The notes: generated by a model from the letters alone, not told the origin. A DNA stretch of 64,000 bases from Xiamenia xianingshaonis (GCF_017945865.1 NZ_CP072829.1:1736001-1800000); one strand, 5' to 3'. Shown: positions 17,660 through 27,534, counted from the stretch's first letter. Program-made: numbers and translations.

Positions 17660-20600
17660 CTAGTCCAGGAAGTACTGCACGCCGCCTTCGAAGATGGGCT
17701 GATAGCGGTCGCCAGGGACGTTTTTGTACAGGCCGGCGCCGCTGCGCTCGGAATGGCCCATCTTGCCGAACACGCGGCCGTCGGGGCTCGTGATGCCTTC
17801 GATGGCGAGCGCAGACCCGTTCGGGTTCACCGACAGGTCCATGGACGGCTGGCCGTCCGCATCCACATACTGCGTCGCCACCTGGCCTTTTGCCGCCAGT
17901 TCATCCAACAGCGCGGGCGGCGCGACGAAACGGCCCTCGCCATGGCTGATGGCCACGGTGTGCACCGATCCGACCGGGCACTGCGCAAGCCACGGCGACA
18001 AGCTCGACGCCACGCGCGTGCGCACGAGCCGGCTTTGATGGCGGCCAATGGCGTTGAACGTGAGCGTCGCGCAGTCGGCGTCCATCGGACGAATGTCGCC
18101 ATAAGGCACCAGCCCCAGCTTCACGAGCGCCTGGAAGCCGTTGCAGATGCCGAGCATCAGCCCGTCGCGGTTCTGCAGCAGATCGCGCACTGCCTCGGTC
18201 ACTTCGGGCGCCCGGAAGAACGCCGTGATGAACTTGGCGGACCCGTCAGGCTCATCGCCGCCGGAGAAGCCGCCGGGGATCATGATGATCTGGGAATTCT
18301 TGATGCGGCACACCAGCTCGGCCGTGCTTTCGGCCACCGCGGCCGGCGTCAGGTTGTTGATGACGAACGTGTCGGCCACCGCGCCCGCACGCTCGAACGC
18401 CGCCGCCGTGTCGTATTCGCAGTTGTTGCCCGGGAACACCGGAATGATCACGCGGGGCTTCGCTTGCACGAGCGGGCCCGCATAGCGCACCGGCGCCGCA
18501 TCGTCGCAGGTGATCTGCGGCACGGCTTCGGTCTCGCCGGCCGTGCGATACGGGAAGACCGATTCGATGGCGCCTTCCCACGCGTCCTGGAGGGCTGCCA
18601 GGTCGATGACCTCGCCGCACGCCGCCAACTCGTAAGCCTGCGTCGTTTCGCCGATCTTCGCGACGGCAACGCCTTCGGGCGCCGGGGGCATCACCGCACC
18701 GGGGGCAACCTCGACGAAGAAGCAGCCGTATTTGAGCGCGAACAGGTCTTCGGCGGCAACGTCGTCCGAAAGCGCCAGGCCGATCCCGTTGCCGACGCAC
18801 ATCTTGAACAGCGCTTCGGCCGCAGCGCCGTAACCCGGCGTGGAAACCGCAAGCGCCGCCCCGCTGCCGATGAGCGCTTCAACCGCATCCATGGCGCCGC
18901 GCAGCGCGGCGGCCTTCGGCAGAAGCGAGCCTTCAACGTAGGCAGGCGACACGCGCACAACGTCGTGGCCGGCCCCCTTGAATTCCGGCGACGTGACGCG
19001 GCCGACCGGGCCGACCGCCGTGGCGAACGACACGAGCGTCGGCGGCACGTCCAAGTCCTCAAACGAGCCGGACATGGAGTCCTTGCCGCCGATGGCGCCC
19101 ACGCCCAGATCGATCTGGGCCATCAGGGCGCCGAGCACCGACGCGACCGGCTTGCCCCACCGCGCAGGGTCGTCGCGCAGCTTTTCGAAGTATTCCTGGA
19201 ACGTCAGGTACGCATCCGCGCGCGCAAAGCCCGCCGACACGAGGCGCGCCACCGATTCCACGACGGCCAGATACGCGCCCTCGTACTGGTTCGCTTCGCT
19301 GATGTAGGGGTTGAAGCCCCAGGCCAGGCCCGAGCACGTGGTGGTTTCGCCGAACACCGGCAGCTTCGCGACCATCGCCATGGACGGGGTCAGCTGGCGC
19401 GTTCCGCCAAACGGCATGAGCACCGTGGCCGCCCCGATGGTGGAGTCGAACCGCTCGGACAGGCCCTTGTTCGAGGCCACGTTGATGTCGGTCAGCAGCG
19501 CTTCCAGCGCGTCGGCGAGCGGCGTTGCGCCCGCCTCGTCGGCAGCGTCGACGGCGGCAGCCTCGTCGGCAAGCACGGCGCCCTGCGCCGGCACGACCAC
19601 GCGCTGATGCTTCGGCGCCCCGTTGCTCGCCAAGAATTCGCGGCTCACGTCCACGATCGCGTTTCCGCGCCACTCCATCACCACGCGGGCGTCGTCGGTC
19701 ACTGTCGCGATGGGCGTCGCTTCCAGGTTCTCTTCGACCGCCAGCGCCAAAAACGCATCCACGTCTTCGGGCGCCAGGGCCACGGCCATGCGCTCCTGGC
19801 TTTCGGAAATGGCCAGCTCGGTGCCGTCCAGGCCTTCGTACTTCTTCGGCACGGCGTCCAGGTTCACGTGCAAGCCGTCGGCCAGCTCGCCCACGGCCAC
19901 TGACACGCCGCCCGCGCCGAAGTCGTTGCAGCGCTTGATCATCTGGCATGCGTCCTTGCGGCGGAACAGGCGCTGGATCTTGCGCTCCACCGGCGCGTTG
20001 CCCTTCTGCACCTCGGCGCCGCAGCTTTCAAGCGACTCCACCGAATGCGCCTTTGACGATCCCGTGGCGCCGCCGATGCCGTCGCGGCCGGTGCGACCGC
20101 CCAGCAGCACCACCACGTCGCCCGGCGCGGGGGTCTCGCGCCGCACGTGGTCGGCCGGGGTGGCACCCACCACCGCGCCGATTTCCATGCGCTTGGCGGC
20201 ATAGCCGGGGTGGTACAACTCGTTGACCTGGCCCGTTGCCAAGCCGATCTGGTTGCCGTAGGACGAATAGCCCGCCGCTGCCGTCGTCACCAGCTTGCGC
20301 TGCGGCAGTTTCCCGGGGATGGTGTCGGCCACCGGCACCGTCGGGTCGGCCGCGCCGGTCACGCGCATGGCCTGGTACACGTAGCTGCGGCCCGACAAGG
20401 GGTCGCGGATGGCCCCGCCCACGCACGTGGCCGCGCCGCCGAACGGCTCGATCTCGGTCGGGTGGTTGTGCGTCTCGTTCTTGAACAGGTACAGCCAGTC
20501 TTCTTCCTGGCCGTTCACGTCCACCTTCACCTTCACCGTGCAGGCGTTGATCTCTTCCGACTCGTCCAGCCCGGTCAGGATGCCCTGGGCGCGCAGCCAC

Positions 20601-21421
20601 TTCGCGCCGATGGTCCCCATGTCCATCAGGCACACGGGCTTCTCGTCGCGTCCCAGCTCGTGGCGCATTTCCAGATAGCGCTCAAACGCACGCTGCACGG
20701 CGTCGTCTTCAATGACGACCTCGTCGAGCACGGTGCCGAACGTCGTGTGGCGGCAGTGGTCCGACCAGTACGTGTCGATCATCTTGATCTCGGTGATGGT
20801 GGGGTTGCGCTCTTCGCTGCGGAAATACTCTTGGCAAAAGCGGATGTCGGCCAGGTCCATCGCCAGACCGCGCTCTTTGATGAACGCCGCCAGCCCGGCG
20901 TCGTCAAGCGTCAAAAAGCCGGACAGCACCTCGACGTCGGCCGGTTCTTCGAAGGGGATTTCCAGCGTGTCGACCGTATCGAGCGACGCCTCGCGGGCCT
21001 CGATGGGGTTGATGACGTAGGACTTGATGGCCGCCACGTCGTCGTCGCTCAGGTCGCCTTCTACATAATACAGCTGCGCCGACCGCACCGTCGGGCGCTC
21101 GCCCTGGCTGATGAGCTGGATGCACTCGCTGGCCGAATCGGCGCGCTGGTCGAACTGGCCGGGAAGGTATTCCACAGCGAACACGGCGGCCCCGCGCCCG
21201 TCGGGCATCGTAAGCGTCGCCGTGTCCGACTGCGGCTCGCTGAAGACCGTCGGCACGCACGCTTCGAACAGCTCGTCGGATATGCCTTCGACGTCATAGC
21301 GATTGACCAGGCGCAACCCCGTCACGCCCTCAACGCCCAGAATGTCGCGCAGCTCGCGGGCAAGGGAGACCGCCTCGCCGTCGAACCCGGGTTTTTTCTC
21401 CACGTACACGCGCAAGACCAT
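17660..21421 (-). CDS. purL: Phosphoribosylformylglycinamidine synthase (single-chain)
   Basis: At 1253 residues this is the large, fused form of FGAM synthase. It converts FGAR, glutamine and ATP to FGAM in de novo purine synthesis in the cytoplasm. The N-terminal and central part carries the two AIRS-like ATP domains (motifs HNHPTEIEPFGGAATCVGG and GGKDSMSGSF). From about residue 990 comes the class I glutamine amidotransferase (PVFPGNNCEYDTA) with nucleophile Cys1093 in GICNGFQAL and the His1223/Glu1225 pair in MGHSERSG. ATG 21419-21421 has AAAGGGG 8 nt upstream. purC lies 0.9 kb upstream on the same strand, separated by one membrane-protein gene. The hallmarks are unambiguous. Confidence 0.97.
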   Translation of the reverse strand: MVLRVYVEKKPGFDGEAVSLARELRDILGVEGVTGLRLVNRYDVEGISDELFEACVPTVFSEPQSDTATLTMPDGRGAAVFAVEYLPGQFDQRADSASECIQLISQGERPTVRSAQLYYVEGDLSDDDVAAIKSYVINPIEAREASLDTVDTLEIPFEEPADVEVLSGFLTLDDAGLAAFIKERGLAMDLADIRFCQEYFRSEERNPTITEIKMIDTYWSDHCRHTTFGTVLDEVVIEDDAVQRAFERYLEMRHELGRDEKPVCLMDMGTIGAKWLRAQGILTGLDESEEINACTVKVKVDVNGQEEDWLYLFKNETHNHPTEIEPFGGAATCVGGAIRDPLSGRSYVYQAMRVTGAADPTVPVADTIPGKLPQRKLVTTAAAGYSSYGNQIGLATGQVNELYHPGYAAKRMEIGAVVGATPADHVRRETPAPGDVVVLLGGRTGRDGIGGATGSSKAHSVESLESCGAEVQKGNAPVERKIQRLFRRKDACQMIKRCNDFGAGGVSVAVGELADGLHVNLDAVPKKYEGLDGTELAISESQERMAVALAPEDVDAFLALAVEENLEATPIATVTDDARVVMEWRGNAIVDVSREFLASNGAPKHQRVVVPAQGAVLADEAAAVDAADEAGATPLADALEALLTDINVASNKGLSERFDSTIGAATVLMPFGGTRQLTPSMAMVAKLPVFGETTTCSGLAWGFNPYISEANQYEGAYLAVVESVARLVSAGFARADAYLTFQEYFEKLRDDPARWGKPVASVLGALMAQIDLGVGAIGGKDSMSGSFEDLDVPPTLVSFATAVGPVGRVTSPEFKGAGHDVVRVSPAYVEGSLLPKAAALRGAMDAVEALIGSGAALAVSTPGYGAAAEALFKMCVGNGIGLALSDDVAAEDLFALKYGCFFVEVAPGAVMPPAPEGVAVAKIGETTQAYELAACGEVIDLAALQDAWEGAIESVFPYRTAGETEAVPQITCDDAAPVRYAGPLVQAKPRVIIPVFPGNNCEYDTAAAFERAGAVADTFVINNLTPAAVAESTAELVCRIKNSQIIMIPGGFSGGDEPDGSAKFITAFFRAPEVTEAVRDLLQNRDGLMLGICNGFQALVKLGLVPYGDIRPMDADCATLTFNAIGRHQSRLVRTRVASSLSPWLAQCPVGSVHTVAISHGEGRFVAPPALLDELAAKGQVATQYVDADGQPSMDLSVNPNGSALAIEGITSPDGRVFGKMGHSERSGAGLYKNVPGDRYQPIFEGGVQYFLD

Positions 21422-21524
21422 CGTTTCGGCCCCTTTCAGTCAGACCTGCACCGTCCTTCGGCCTGGCCCGCGCGAACGCACGGCGCTTGCACGCACGCGC
21501 ACGCCAGGTCGCACCATCGTTTTG

Positions 21525-22205
21525 TTACGACGCGTTCTTCGCGTCGTCGCTCTCGGCCTTCGCGGCCGCCTTTTCCGCGTTCATCTTCTCGCGGTTGGCC
21601 AGGCGAAAGCCGCTGCCGAAAAAGCCGCGCTTCGTCTTTTTGGCCTCGGCCTTTTCAGCTTCTTCGGCCTTCGCGGCTTCGAACTTCTCTTCGGCTTCCT
21701 TCTTCTGCGCACGCGCCTCGGCCTTCAAGCGCTTCTGCTCGGCGCGGGCGGCCTTCGTGTTTGCGGCTTCCATCTCCTCTTGGTATTTGCGACGGATGCG
21801 GCGGATCGTGCGGAAGTCGACGAAGAACGCCGCGATGATGAACACGTACGCCAGCGCCAAAATGACGAATGCAAGCTCTTGGGGAATGGCCGAACGCCCG
21901 AAGAACGACACGACCGTGCAGATGATGGCCGCGATGAGCAGGACCCACCAAATGCGACGCCACTTCTTGTATTCGGGCGTGGGCGGATTGTAGTACTTTG
22001 CGTCAAGGTTGCGCTGGCGCTGGCGATCTTCTTTTTCCTTCGCCTTGCGCTCGGCCTTCTTCTGTTCCTTCGTCTTCTCGACCGGCTGCACATGCACCGA
22101 CGACGCGGCCTTCGTCTTGGGCTTTGCCGCCGCGGCGCTCTTGCGCGTCTGGCCTTTGGGGCCTTCGGTGGTGTAGCGGTCGTTCATGGGATTTCGTTGG
22201 CTCAT
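21525..22205 (-). CDS. Hypothetical two-TM protein with charged tails
   Basis: 226 residues. The N-terminal ~80 residues are Lys/Ala/Glu-rich and soluble. Two hydrophobic segments follow (about 84-104, WWVLLIAAIICTVVSFFG, and 111-131, LAFVILALAYVFIIAAFFV). The C-terminal ~90 residues form a strongly charged, probably coiled-coil tail (RAEQKRLKAEARAQKKEAEE). Both tails should face the cytoplasm. It lies between purC and purL, same strand. GGGAG precedes the ATG at 22203-22205; a second ATG at 22187 is possible. No family is recognised with confidence. Confidence 0.7.
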   Translation of the reverse strand: MSQRNPMNDRYTTEGPKGQTRKSAAAAKPKTKAASSVHVQPVEKTKEQKKAERKAKEKEDRQRQRNLDAKYYNPPTPEYKKWRRIWWVLLIAAIICTVVSFFGRSAIPQELAFVILALAYVFIIAAFFVDFRTIRRIRRKYQEEMEAANTKAARAEQKRLKAEARAQKKEAEEKFEAAKAEEAEKAEAKKTKRGFFGSGFRLANREKMNAEKAAAKAESDDAKNAS

Positions 22206-22319
22206 GGATCAATGCTCCCTGTTCAAGTCCCGTCTTTTGCAGTAAGCAAGCATGATACCACGCAAGCCGGCCGGCCTCTGCAATCTTCGGACATTGAGCG
22301 CACCCCGTACCGCTTTCCG

Positions 22320-23192
22320 TTACTTCTCGAACGGCTTTCCCGTGATTTTCTCGTAGGCCTGGATGTACTTTTCGCTCGTCTTGTCGATGACGTCCTGCGG
22401 CAGGCGCGGCGGCGTGCCGGTGCGGTCCCAGTTGGCGGTGAGCCAGTCGCGGACGAACTGCTTGTCGAAGCTCGGCTGGTCTTTGCCCTCGACGTATTCG
22501 TTGCCGGGCCAGAAGCGCGACGAGTCGGGCGTGAGCACCTCGTCGGCCAGAATGACCACGCCGTCCACAACGCCGAACTCGAACTTCGTGTCGGCGATGA
22601 TGATGCCTTGGCGCTCGGCATGGTCGCGGGCGCGCTTGTACACGGCCAGCGAAAGGTCGCGCAGCGTGACGGCCGCGTCGTCCCCGATGATCTCGGCGCA
22701 GCGCTCGAACGAGATGTTCTCGTCGTGGTCGCCGATTTCGGCCTTGGTGGACGGCGTGAAGATGGGCTCGGGCAGCTTCGACGAGTTCACCAGGCCTTCG
22801 GGCAACTGAATGCCGCAGACGGTGCCTTCGCGCTGGTATTCCTTCAGGCCGCTGCCGGCCAAGTACCCGCGCACGATGCATTCGGTCGGAAACATCTCGG
22901 CCTTTTTCACCAGCATGAAGCGGCCGCGCAGATAGTCGGCGTAGGGCTGGAACTGCTCGGGCAAGTCTTCGACTTCGGTCGAGATGAGGTGGTTCTCCAC
23001 CACGCCGTCAAGCAGCTCGAACCAGAATTTGGACAGCTGGGTGAGCACCTGGCCCTTGTAGGGGATTTCGTCTTCCAGAATGTAGTCGAAAGCCGAAATG
23101 CGGTCGGTCGCCACCAGAAGCAGCGAATCGCCCAGGTCGTAGACGTCGCGGACCTTGCCCTGCGCGTCCGGCTTGATGTCAATGACGGTCAT
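22320..23192 (-). CDS. purC: SAICAR synthetase
   Basis: 290 residues from ATG 23190-23192 (MTVIDIKPDAQGKVRDVYD). It carries the SAICAR synthetase motifs: KVRDVYDLGDSLLLVATDR at the ATP site, then FPTECIVRGYLAGSGLKEY and IIADTKFEFG. It ligates aspartate to CAIR in purine synthesis. The start overlaps the 3' end of the histidine kinase gene by 14 bp, indicating cotranscription and probably translational coupling. An ORF extension upstream to 23264 lies inside the kinase gene and is rejected. Confidence 0.96.
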   Translation of the reverse strand: MTVIDIKPDAQGKVRDVYDLGDSLLLVATDRISAFDYILEDEIPYKGQVLTQLSKFWFELLDGVVENHLISTEVEDLPEQFQPYADYLRGRFMLVKKAEMFPTECIVRGYLAGSGLKEYQREGTVCGIQLPEGLVNSSKLPEPIFTPSTKAEIGDHDENISFERCAEIIGDDAAVTLRDLSLAVYKRARDHAERQGIIIADTKFEFGVVDGVVILADEVLTPDSSRFWPGNEYVEGKDQPSFDKQFVRDWLTANWDRTGTPPRLPQDVIDKTSEKYIQAYEKITGKPFEK

Positions 23193-24840
23193 GGTCGTCT
23201 CTCTTTCTCGTCTTCGCATCCTTGTGGTTGCGAGTGGCCTTGGTCTGGCGCGGCGGCAACGCAACCTTGGAGTTCTTTGCCGGCCACGACCCTTTATGAG
23301 TTGTGCGGTCAGGTTTTGCCGCAGCGTACAGCGGAATGTGGATGGTGAAGCAGGCGCCTTCGCCCTTCGCGCCCTTCACGTCGACCCAGCCGTTGTGCCG
23401 ATCGACGATCTCCTTCACGACGGCCAGGCCCACGCCCAGGCCGCCGCTTTCGCGCTGGCGGCCCGAATCGGCGCGCCAGAAGCGCGAGAACACCATCTTG
23501 GCCTCTTCAGGCGACAGGCCGATGCCCGTGTCGCGCACCTCGATGAACGCCGTGGTGAGGTCCGACCCGACGCGCACGTTCACGCTGCCGCCTTCCGGCG
23601 TGTAGCGCACCGCGTTGGAGATGAGGTTGGCCGTGGCTTGGCGGATCATGTCGGCGTCGCCCAGCACGAGCACATGGGGCTGCATGTCGTAGGAAAACGA
23701 CAGCCCGGAATCGATGACGAAGGCTTCGTGCGTGGCCACGATGGACGTGATGAGCTCGCCCACGTCGACGACTTCGGTCTTGATGGGCGTGGAGCGGTTT
23801 TCCAGCCTTGACAGCTTCAAAATGGCGTCAACCAGACGGCTCAAGCGCTGGACCTCGGAATTCACCGTTTCCAAGCGCTGCTCGTCGGCCTCGAACACGC
23901 CGTCGACCATGGCTTCGACCGTGGACTGGATGGCCATGAGCGGCGTGCGCAGCTCATGCGCCACGTCGGTAGTCAGGCGGCGTTCCAGCTCGCGGTCGCG
24001 CTCGATGGAGTCGGCCATGGCGTCGAACGTTTTGCCCAGCCGCGCGATCTCGTCTTCGCCGCGCAGCTTCGTGCGCGCGCCCATGTCGCCGGCGGCGATG
24101 GCCTCGGCCGTGGACGCCATGCGGTTGATGGGGCGCACAAGCCCCTTCGCGAACAGAAAGCCCAGACACGACGCCAGCACCATGGCGACGAGCGCCGCGA
24201 TCATCATGGCCTGGTAGGAATTGTCGCGCAGCTCTTGGTCTGTGCGCGTGACCAGGGCTTCCGACCCGTACACCCACACGCGGACCGAGCCGACCGCCTT
24301 GCCGTCAACCACGATGTTCGCCGTTTCGATGCCTCGTGACGACGGCGGCGGCGCCAAGGTGTGCGTGTCGAGCCCGCCGCGGTTGCCGTCGCCGGTGCGC
24401 ACAGCAGCCGAGTCGTACACGATGCTGTGGTTTTCGTTGTCCGACACGACGACGCCCACGCCTTCGCTCATCGATTCGGTGTAACGGGCGATGTCGATGA
24501 CCTCTTCCCGATACAGCGTGCCCGTGGCTTCGTAGACCTGCTCGATCTGCTTGGCCGTGGAATCGGCCAGCGACTGCATGTTTTCCTTCGTGTAGGTGCT
24601 GAAATGCTGGTCCCACACGAACGACAGCACGCCGATGGCCACGAGCACGGTCATGGCGGCGATGAGGGCAAAGGCGGCCGTCAGGCGCGTGGCATAGGAC
24701 AGGTCTCTCCAGCGCGGCAGAATGTGGTTGCGCTCTTCGGCCTCGCGGGCTTCGCGGGCCGAACGCTCGCGATTCAAATTGATGGGGCCCGAGTCTTCGG
24801 GCCCGTGCGAATACTTGTCGGAAGTGTCTTTGGCTGCCAT
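23179..24840 (-). CDS. HAMP-containing sensor histidine kinase
   Basis: 553 residues. TM1 lies at about 52-76 and TM2 at about 211-232, flanking an extracytoplasmic domain of ~130 residues. A HAMP linker spans about 233-285. HisKA has phospho-acceptor His295 in DVAHELRTP, and HATPase carries NLISNAVRYTPEGG, VRDTGIGLSPEEA and GGLGVGLAVVKEIV. The C-terminal tail is short and basic. It pairs with the response regulator 6 bp upstream. Signal is unknown. The stop codon lies within the purC start region. Confidence 0.95.
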   Translation of the reverse strand: MAAKDTSDKYSHGPEDSGPINLNRERSAREAREAEERNHILPRWRDLSYATRLTAAFALIAAMTVLVAIGVLSFVWDQHFSTYTKENMQSLADSTAKQIEQVYEATGTLYREEVIDIARYTESMSEGVGVVVSDNENHSIVYDSAAVRTGDGNRGGLDTHTLAPPPSSRGIETANIVVDGKAVGSVRVWVYGSEALVTRTDQELRDNSYQAMMIAALVAMVLASCLGFLFAKGLVRPINRMASTAEAIAAGDMGARTKLRGEDEIARLGKTFDAMADSIERDRELERRLTTDVAHELRTPLMAIQSTVEAMVDGVFEADEQRLETVNSEVQRLSRLVDAILKLSRLENRSTPIKTEVVDVGELITSIVATHEAFVIDSGLSFSYDMQPHVLVLGDADMIRQATANLISNAVRYTPEGGSVNVRVGSDLTTAFIEVRDTGIGLSPEEAKMVFSRFWRADSGRQRESGGLGVGLAVVKEIVDRHNGWVDVKGAKGEGACFTIHIPLYAAAKPDRTTHKGSWPAKNSKVALPPRQTKATRNHKDAKTRKRDDHDRH

Positions 24841-24846
24841 GAACGA

Positions 24847-25554
24847 CTAGTTTGCCTTCGTGGGGTCCTCGAAGCGATAGCCCACGCCGTGCACGGTATG
24901 CAGCCACTTGGGATTGCGCGGGTTGTCGCCGATCTTCGCGCGGAGGTTCTTCACGTGCGAGTCGATGGTGCGCTCATAGCCTTCAAAGTCGTAGCCGAGC
25001 ACCTTTTCCACCAATTCCATGCGCGAATAGACGCGGCCGGGATAGCGGGAAAGCGTGGTGAGCAGCTTGAATTCGCTGGCCGTGAGGTCGATTTCCTCGC
25101 CCGAAACGAGCACCTTGTGGCCGGACACGTCGATGGTCAGCTCGCCGAATTCCAGCACTTCGCGCTGCGGCTCGGAGTCGGCGTGGACGCGGCGCAGCAG
25201 GGCGCGGGAGCGGGCCACCAGCTCGCGGGGGCTGAAAGGCTTGACCAGGTAGTCGTCGGCGCCCAGCTCAAGGCCGATGATGCGGTCCTCCACTTCGCCT
25301 TTCGCGGTGAGCATGATGATGGGCACGTCGGAATTGTCGCGGATGGCGCGGCAGACGCGCTCGCCGGGAACGCGGGGCAGCATGAGGTCGAGGATGACCA
25401 GGTCGAAGTGGTGCTTCGAAAACTCTTCCAGGGCTTCCTGGCCGTCGCCGACCGCCGTAACCCAATAATTCTCGCGCTCGAGATAGGCCGTGACGGCGTC
25501 GCGAATGTTCTTTTCGTCTTCAACAAGCAAAATGCGTCGTGTTTCGTTGCTCAT
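24847..25554 (-). CDS. OmpR/PhoB-family response regulator
   Basis: 235 residues from ATG 25552-25554, with GAGGAG 6 nt upstream. The receiver domain contains VEDE, phospho-acceptor Asp56 in LVILDLMLPRVPGE, the conserved Thr in LTAKG and Lys in LVKPFSPRE. The C-terminal winged helix (about 135-232) has the OmpR-type SEFKLLTTLSRYPGRVYSR and RTIDSHVKNLRAKIGD motifs. It forms a two-component system with the adjacent kinase. The longer frame to 26214 is antisense to the Tat-protein gene and is rejected. Confidence 0.96.
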   Translation of the reverse strand: MSNETRRILLVEDEKNIRDAVTAYLERENYWVTAVGDGQEALEEFSKHHFDLVILDLMLPRVPGERVCRAIRDNSDVPIIMLTAKGEVEDRIIGLELGADDYLVKPFSPRELVARSRALLRRVHADSEPQREVLEFGELTIDVSGHKVLVSGEEIDLTASEFKLLTTLSRYPGRVYSRMELVEKVLGYDFEGYERTIDSHVKNLRAKIGDNPRNPKWLHTVHGVGYRFEDPTKAN

Positions 25555-25655
25555 GGATAACTCCTCAAGCTTCTGATGATCTGCAGCGATACGTTCTGTA
25601 ATTATTGCACACTGCAAGACCTTGAACGCCATGCGCCAAGGTCCTGTTTGCGAAT

Positions 25656-25664
25656 ATTGTAGCA
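25656..25664 (-). promoter_or_regulatory. Putative extended -10 of the two-component operon
   Basis: On the minus strand TGC-TACAAT forms an extended -10 about 100 bp before the response-regulator ATG. No good -35 box is present. The same AT-rich island separates the divergent Tat-protein gene. Confidence 0.35.
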
Positions 25665-25714
25665 ATTGACGAAATGGACGCCCGAAGGGTCGGGGAAATG
25701 ACACAATATCACCC

Positions 25715-27469
25715 ATGACGAAGAGCAACACACGCCCATCCTCATCTTCTCGCGCATCCTCATCCGCCCGCGGCCGACACGGCCGCCAGGCTCGTTCGCG
25801 CACGTCAGCGCCGCTGTATGCCGGCAGTCCCAAGACGCAGGGCCCGCACGGCGGGCATGTCGGCAACATCGCGGGACTGGGCGGCATCGGCGTGTCCCAC
25901 GCCAAGGCCGAAGACGCCCACACCCTGTTCAACGTGGCCGGCCTTGTCGCAGCCGACAGCCCACGGCGCCGGGGCGGCGCTTCAGGCAACACCGGCGACA
26001 TAGGAACGACCGGCCCCGTCTCCCCCACGTCACGCACGCAGCCGATCGTTTCGCGCCGGGCGTTTCTGGCAGGCGCCGTCGGGGCGGGAGCCGTTGCGGT
26101 CGTTGCGGCCGGCGGCATGTTTCTGGCCGATCGCGCCAGCAAGCAGGCCGGCGACAACGTGGCCACGCTGCAGGTTCCCGACACCGCCGTTGCGCCCACG
26201 AGCGGAATGACCATGCTGGACGACTATCGCGAGCGCATGGAGGTCGTCGGCGACTGGGAGCTGCCGTATGGGTCGCTCGTTTGGGCGACCGACGACGAAG
26301 TGGCAGCCTGCCTCGTGCCGGCGGAAGGAGCCTCGCCGCTCACGAAAGCGGTGCTGCTCGCGCTGGGCAGCGGCGAGACGACCGAGGTCCTCGGCGGCGC
26401 TGTGGGTCAAGACGAGGGCTACGAAATCTACGACGTGCGCGCCACGACCGCGGGCGTCGTGTGGGTGGAGGCAGACATTTTGGACGGCGTCTGGCGCGTG
26501 TACGGCGCCCCGCTCGACGCCGCGTCGTTCGCTTTGGGCGAGCCGGCGCTGCTTGACGAGGGCGAGACGGCCCTGTGGGAGACCCCGACGATCGGCATCG
26601 TTTCCGACCAGGCGTTTTGGCAGGTTCTGCCGCAGCCTGACGGCGACGCGTCCACCGAAGACTCGCTGCTGAAGGTGCATCGGTTCGGCGACGCCGGCAG
26701 CCAGGTCTGGTACCGGTCGCACGGGCGCATGGCCACGCCCCCCTATTCGTGCGAAGACGCCGTGGTGATCACGCCGCGCGTCGATGCGTCCGGCATCTAT
26801 TACCAGCTCGTGCGCATCGACTCGAACAGCGGCGACGTGACCGACACGCTCACCTTGCCCGGATCGATGAAGCCGCTGGAAGCCGGATACGGCGCCACAG
26901 GCTTCGCGTTTTCTTTCGACGCGTGGTACGACTACGGCGGCGGCATCGCGAACATCGGCACGTACACGCCCACCACAAACCCGAACGGGTCGACCGACGC
27001 CTATTCGCAGGCGTCGTGGGTCTGCTTCGACCGCTCGCCCACCGCGCCGCCCGCCTGGTGCGGGGACTATTTCATGGTGAAGGGCAGGTCGAACGTCGTG
27101 GGCGTCGACATCGGCGCAGGCCAGACGTTTGCGCTCCCCGTAGAAGACGGGGCCGACACCTACGGGGAGTACCTGGCCACGACCGGCCGGAGAAACACGA
27201 CGGTCACCTACGCGAACGTGAACTACACGCCGCTTTCCGGCGAGACGGTGAAACGCTGCAAGGTGAAGGTGTGGCAGCCGGTCGTCGGCGGCGCGGCCGC
27301 AGCGGACCAGGACGCCGAGGGCAGCGAGCCTGCGGAGGATGCCAACGGCGCAAGCGGCGCCGAGGACGGCGGCACTGGCAACGGCGGCCAGGACGATGGG
27401 AGCAGCACCGGCGCGGGCAGCCAGGACGCCGAGGGCGGCGGAAGCAACGGCGGCGGCGCGGAAGCGTAG
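25715..27469 (+). CDS. Tat-type exported/membrane-anchored protein, unknown function
   Basis: 584 residues. A twin-arginine motif SRRAFLAG (113-120) precedes the hydrophobic segment AGAVGAGAVAVVAAGGMFL, so the Tat system probably exports or anchors the following ~450 residues. The exported part is rich in Trp, Tyr and Gly with repeated beta-strand pattern (for example GSLVWATDDEVAACL and TAGVVWVEADILDGVWRVYG), suggesting a beta-propeller. The last ~60 residues are Gly/Asp/Glu/Ser low complexity. The 112-residue Ser/Arg/Gly-rich stretch before the Tat motif is odd. A start further in cannot be excluded, but no later ATG precedes the motif. No clear ribosome binding site. It is divergent from the two-component operon, so it may be part of its regulon. 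Confidence 0.7.
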   Translation: MTKSNTRPSSSSRASSSARGRHGRQARSRTSAPLYAGSPKTQGPHGGHVGNIAGLGGIGVSHAKAEDAHTLFNVAGLVAADSPRRRGGASGNTGDIGTTGPVSPTSRTQPIVSRRAFLAGAVGAGAVAVVAAGGMFLADRASKQAGDNVATLQVPDTAVAPTSGMTMLDDYRERMEVVGDWELPYGSLVWATDDEVAACLVPAEGASPLTKAVLLALGSGETTEVLGGAVGQDEGYEIYDVRATTAGVVWVEADILDGVWRVYGAPLDAASFALGEPALLDEGETALWETPTIGIVSDQAFWQVLPQPDGDASTEDSLLKVHRFGDAGSQVWYRSHGRMATPPYSCEDAVVITPRVDASGIYYQLVRIDSNSGDVTDTLTLPGSMKPLEAGYGATGFAFSFDAWYDYGGGIANIGTYTPTTNPNGSTDAYSQASWVCFDRSPTAPPAWCGDYFMVKGRSNVVGVDIGAGQTFALPVEDGADTYGEYLATTGRRNTTVTYANVNYTPLSGETVKRCKVKVWQPVVGGAAAADQDAEGSEPAEDANGASGAEDGGTGNGGQDDGSSTGAGSQDAEGGGSNGGGAEA

Positions 27470-27479
27470 GACGGCGCGG

Positions 27480-27500
27480 GTCGGGGCGAAACGCCCCGAC
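27480..27500. terminator. Short GC hairpin between convergent genes
   Basis: GTCGGGGCG, loop AAA, CGCCCCGAC: a perfect 9-bp stem 11 bp after the Tat-protein stop. There is no T tract, so termination strength is uncertain. Confidence 0.5.
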
Positions 27501-27534
27501 GACCTTGCGAAAGGGACCGCTCGTGCGGGGCGGG

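Noticed and set aside
17753-21838. 716- and 563-codon plus-strand frames across purL
   Set aside because: Opposite strand of purL, whose motifs are unambiguous.
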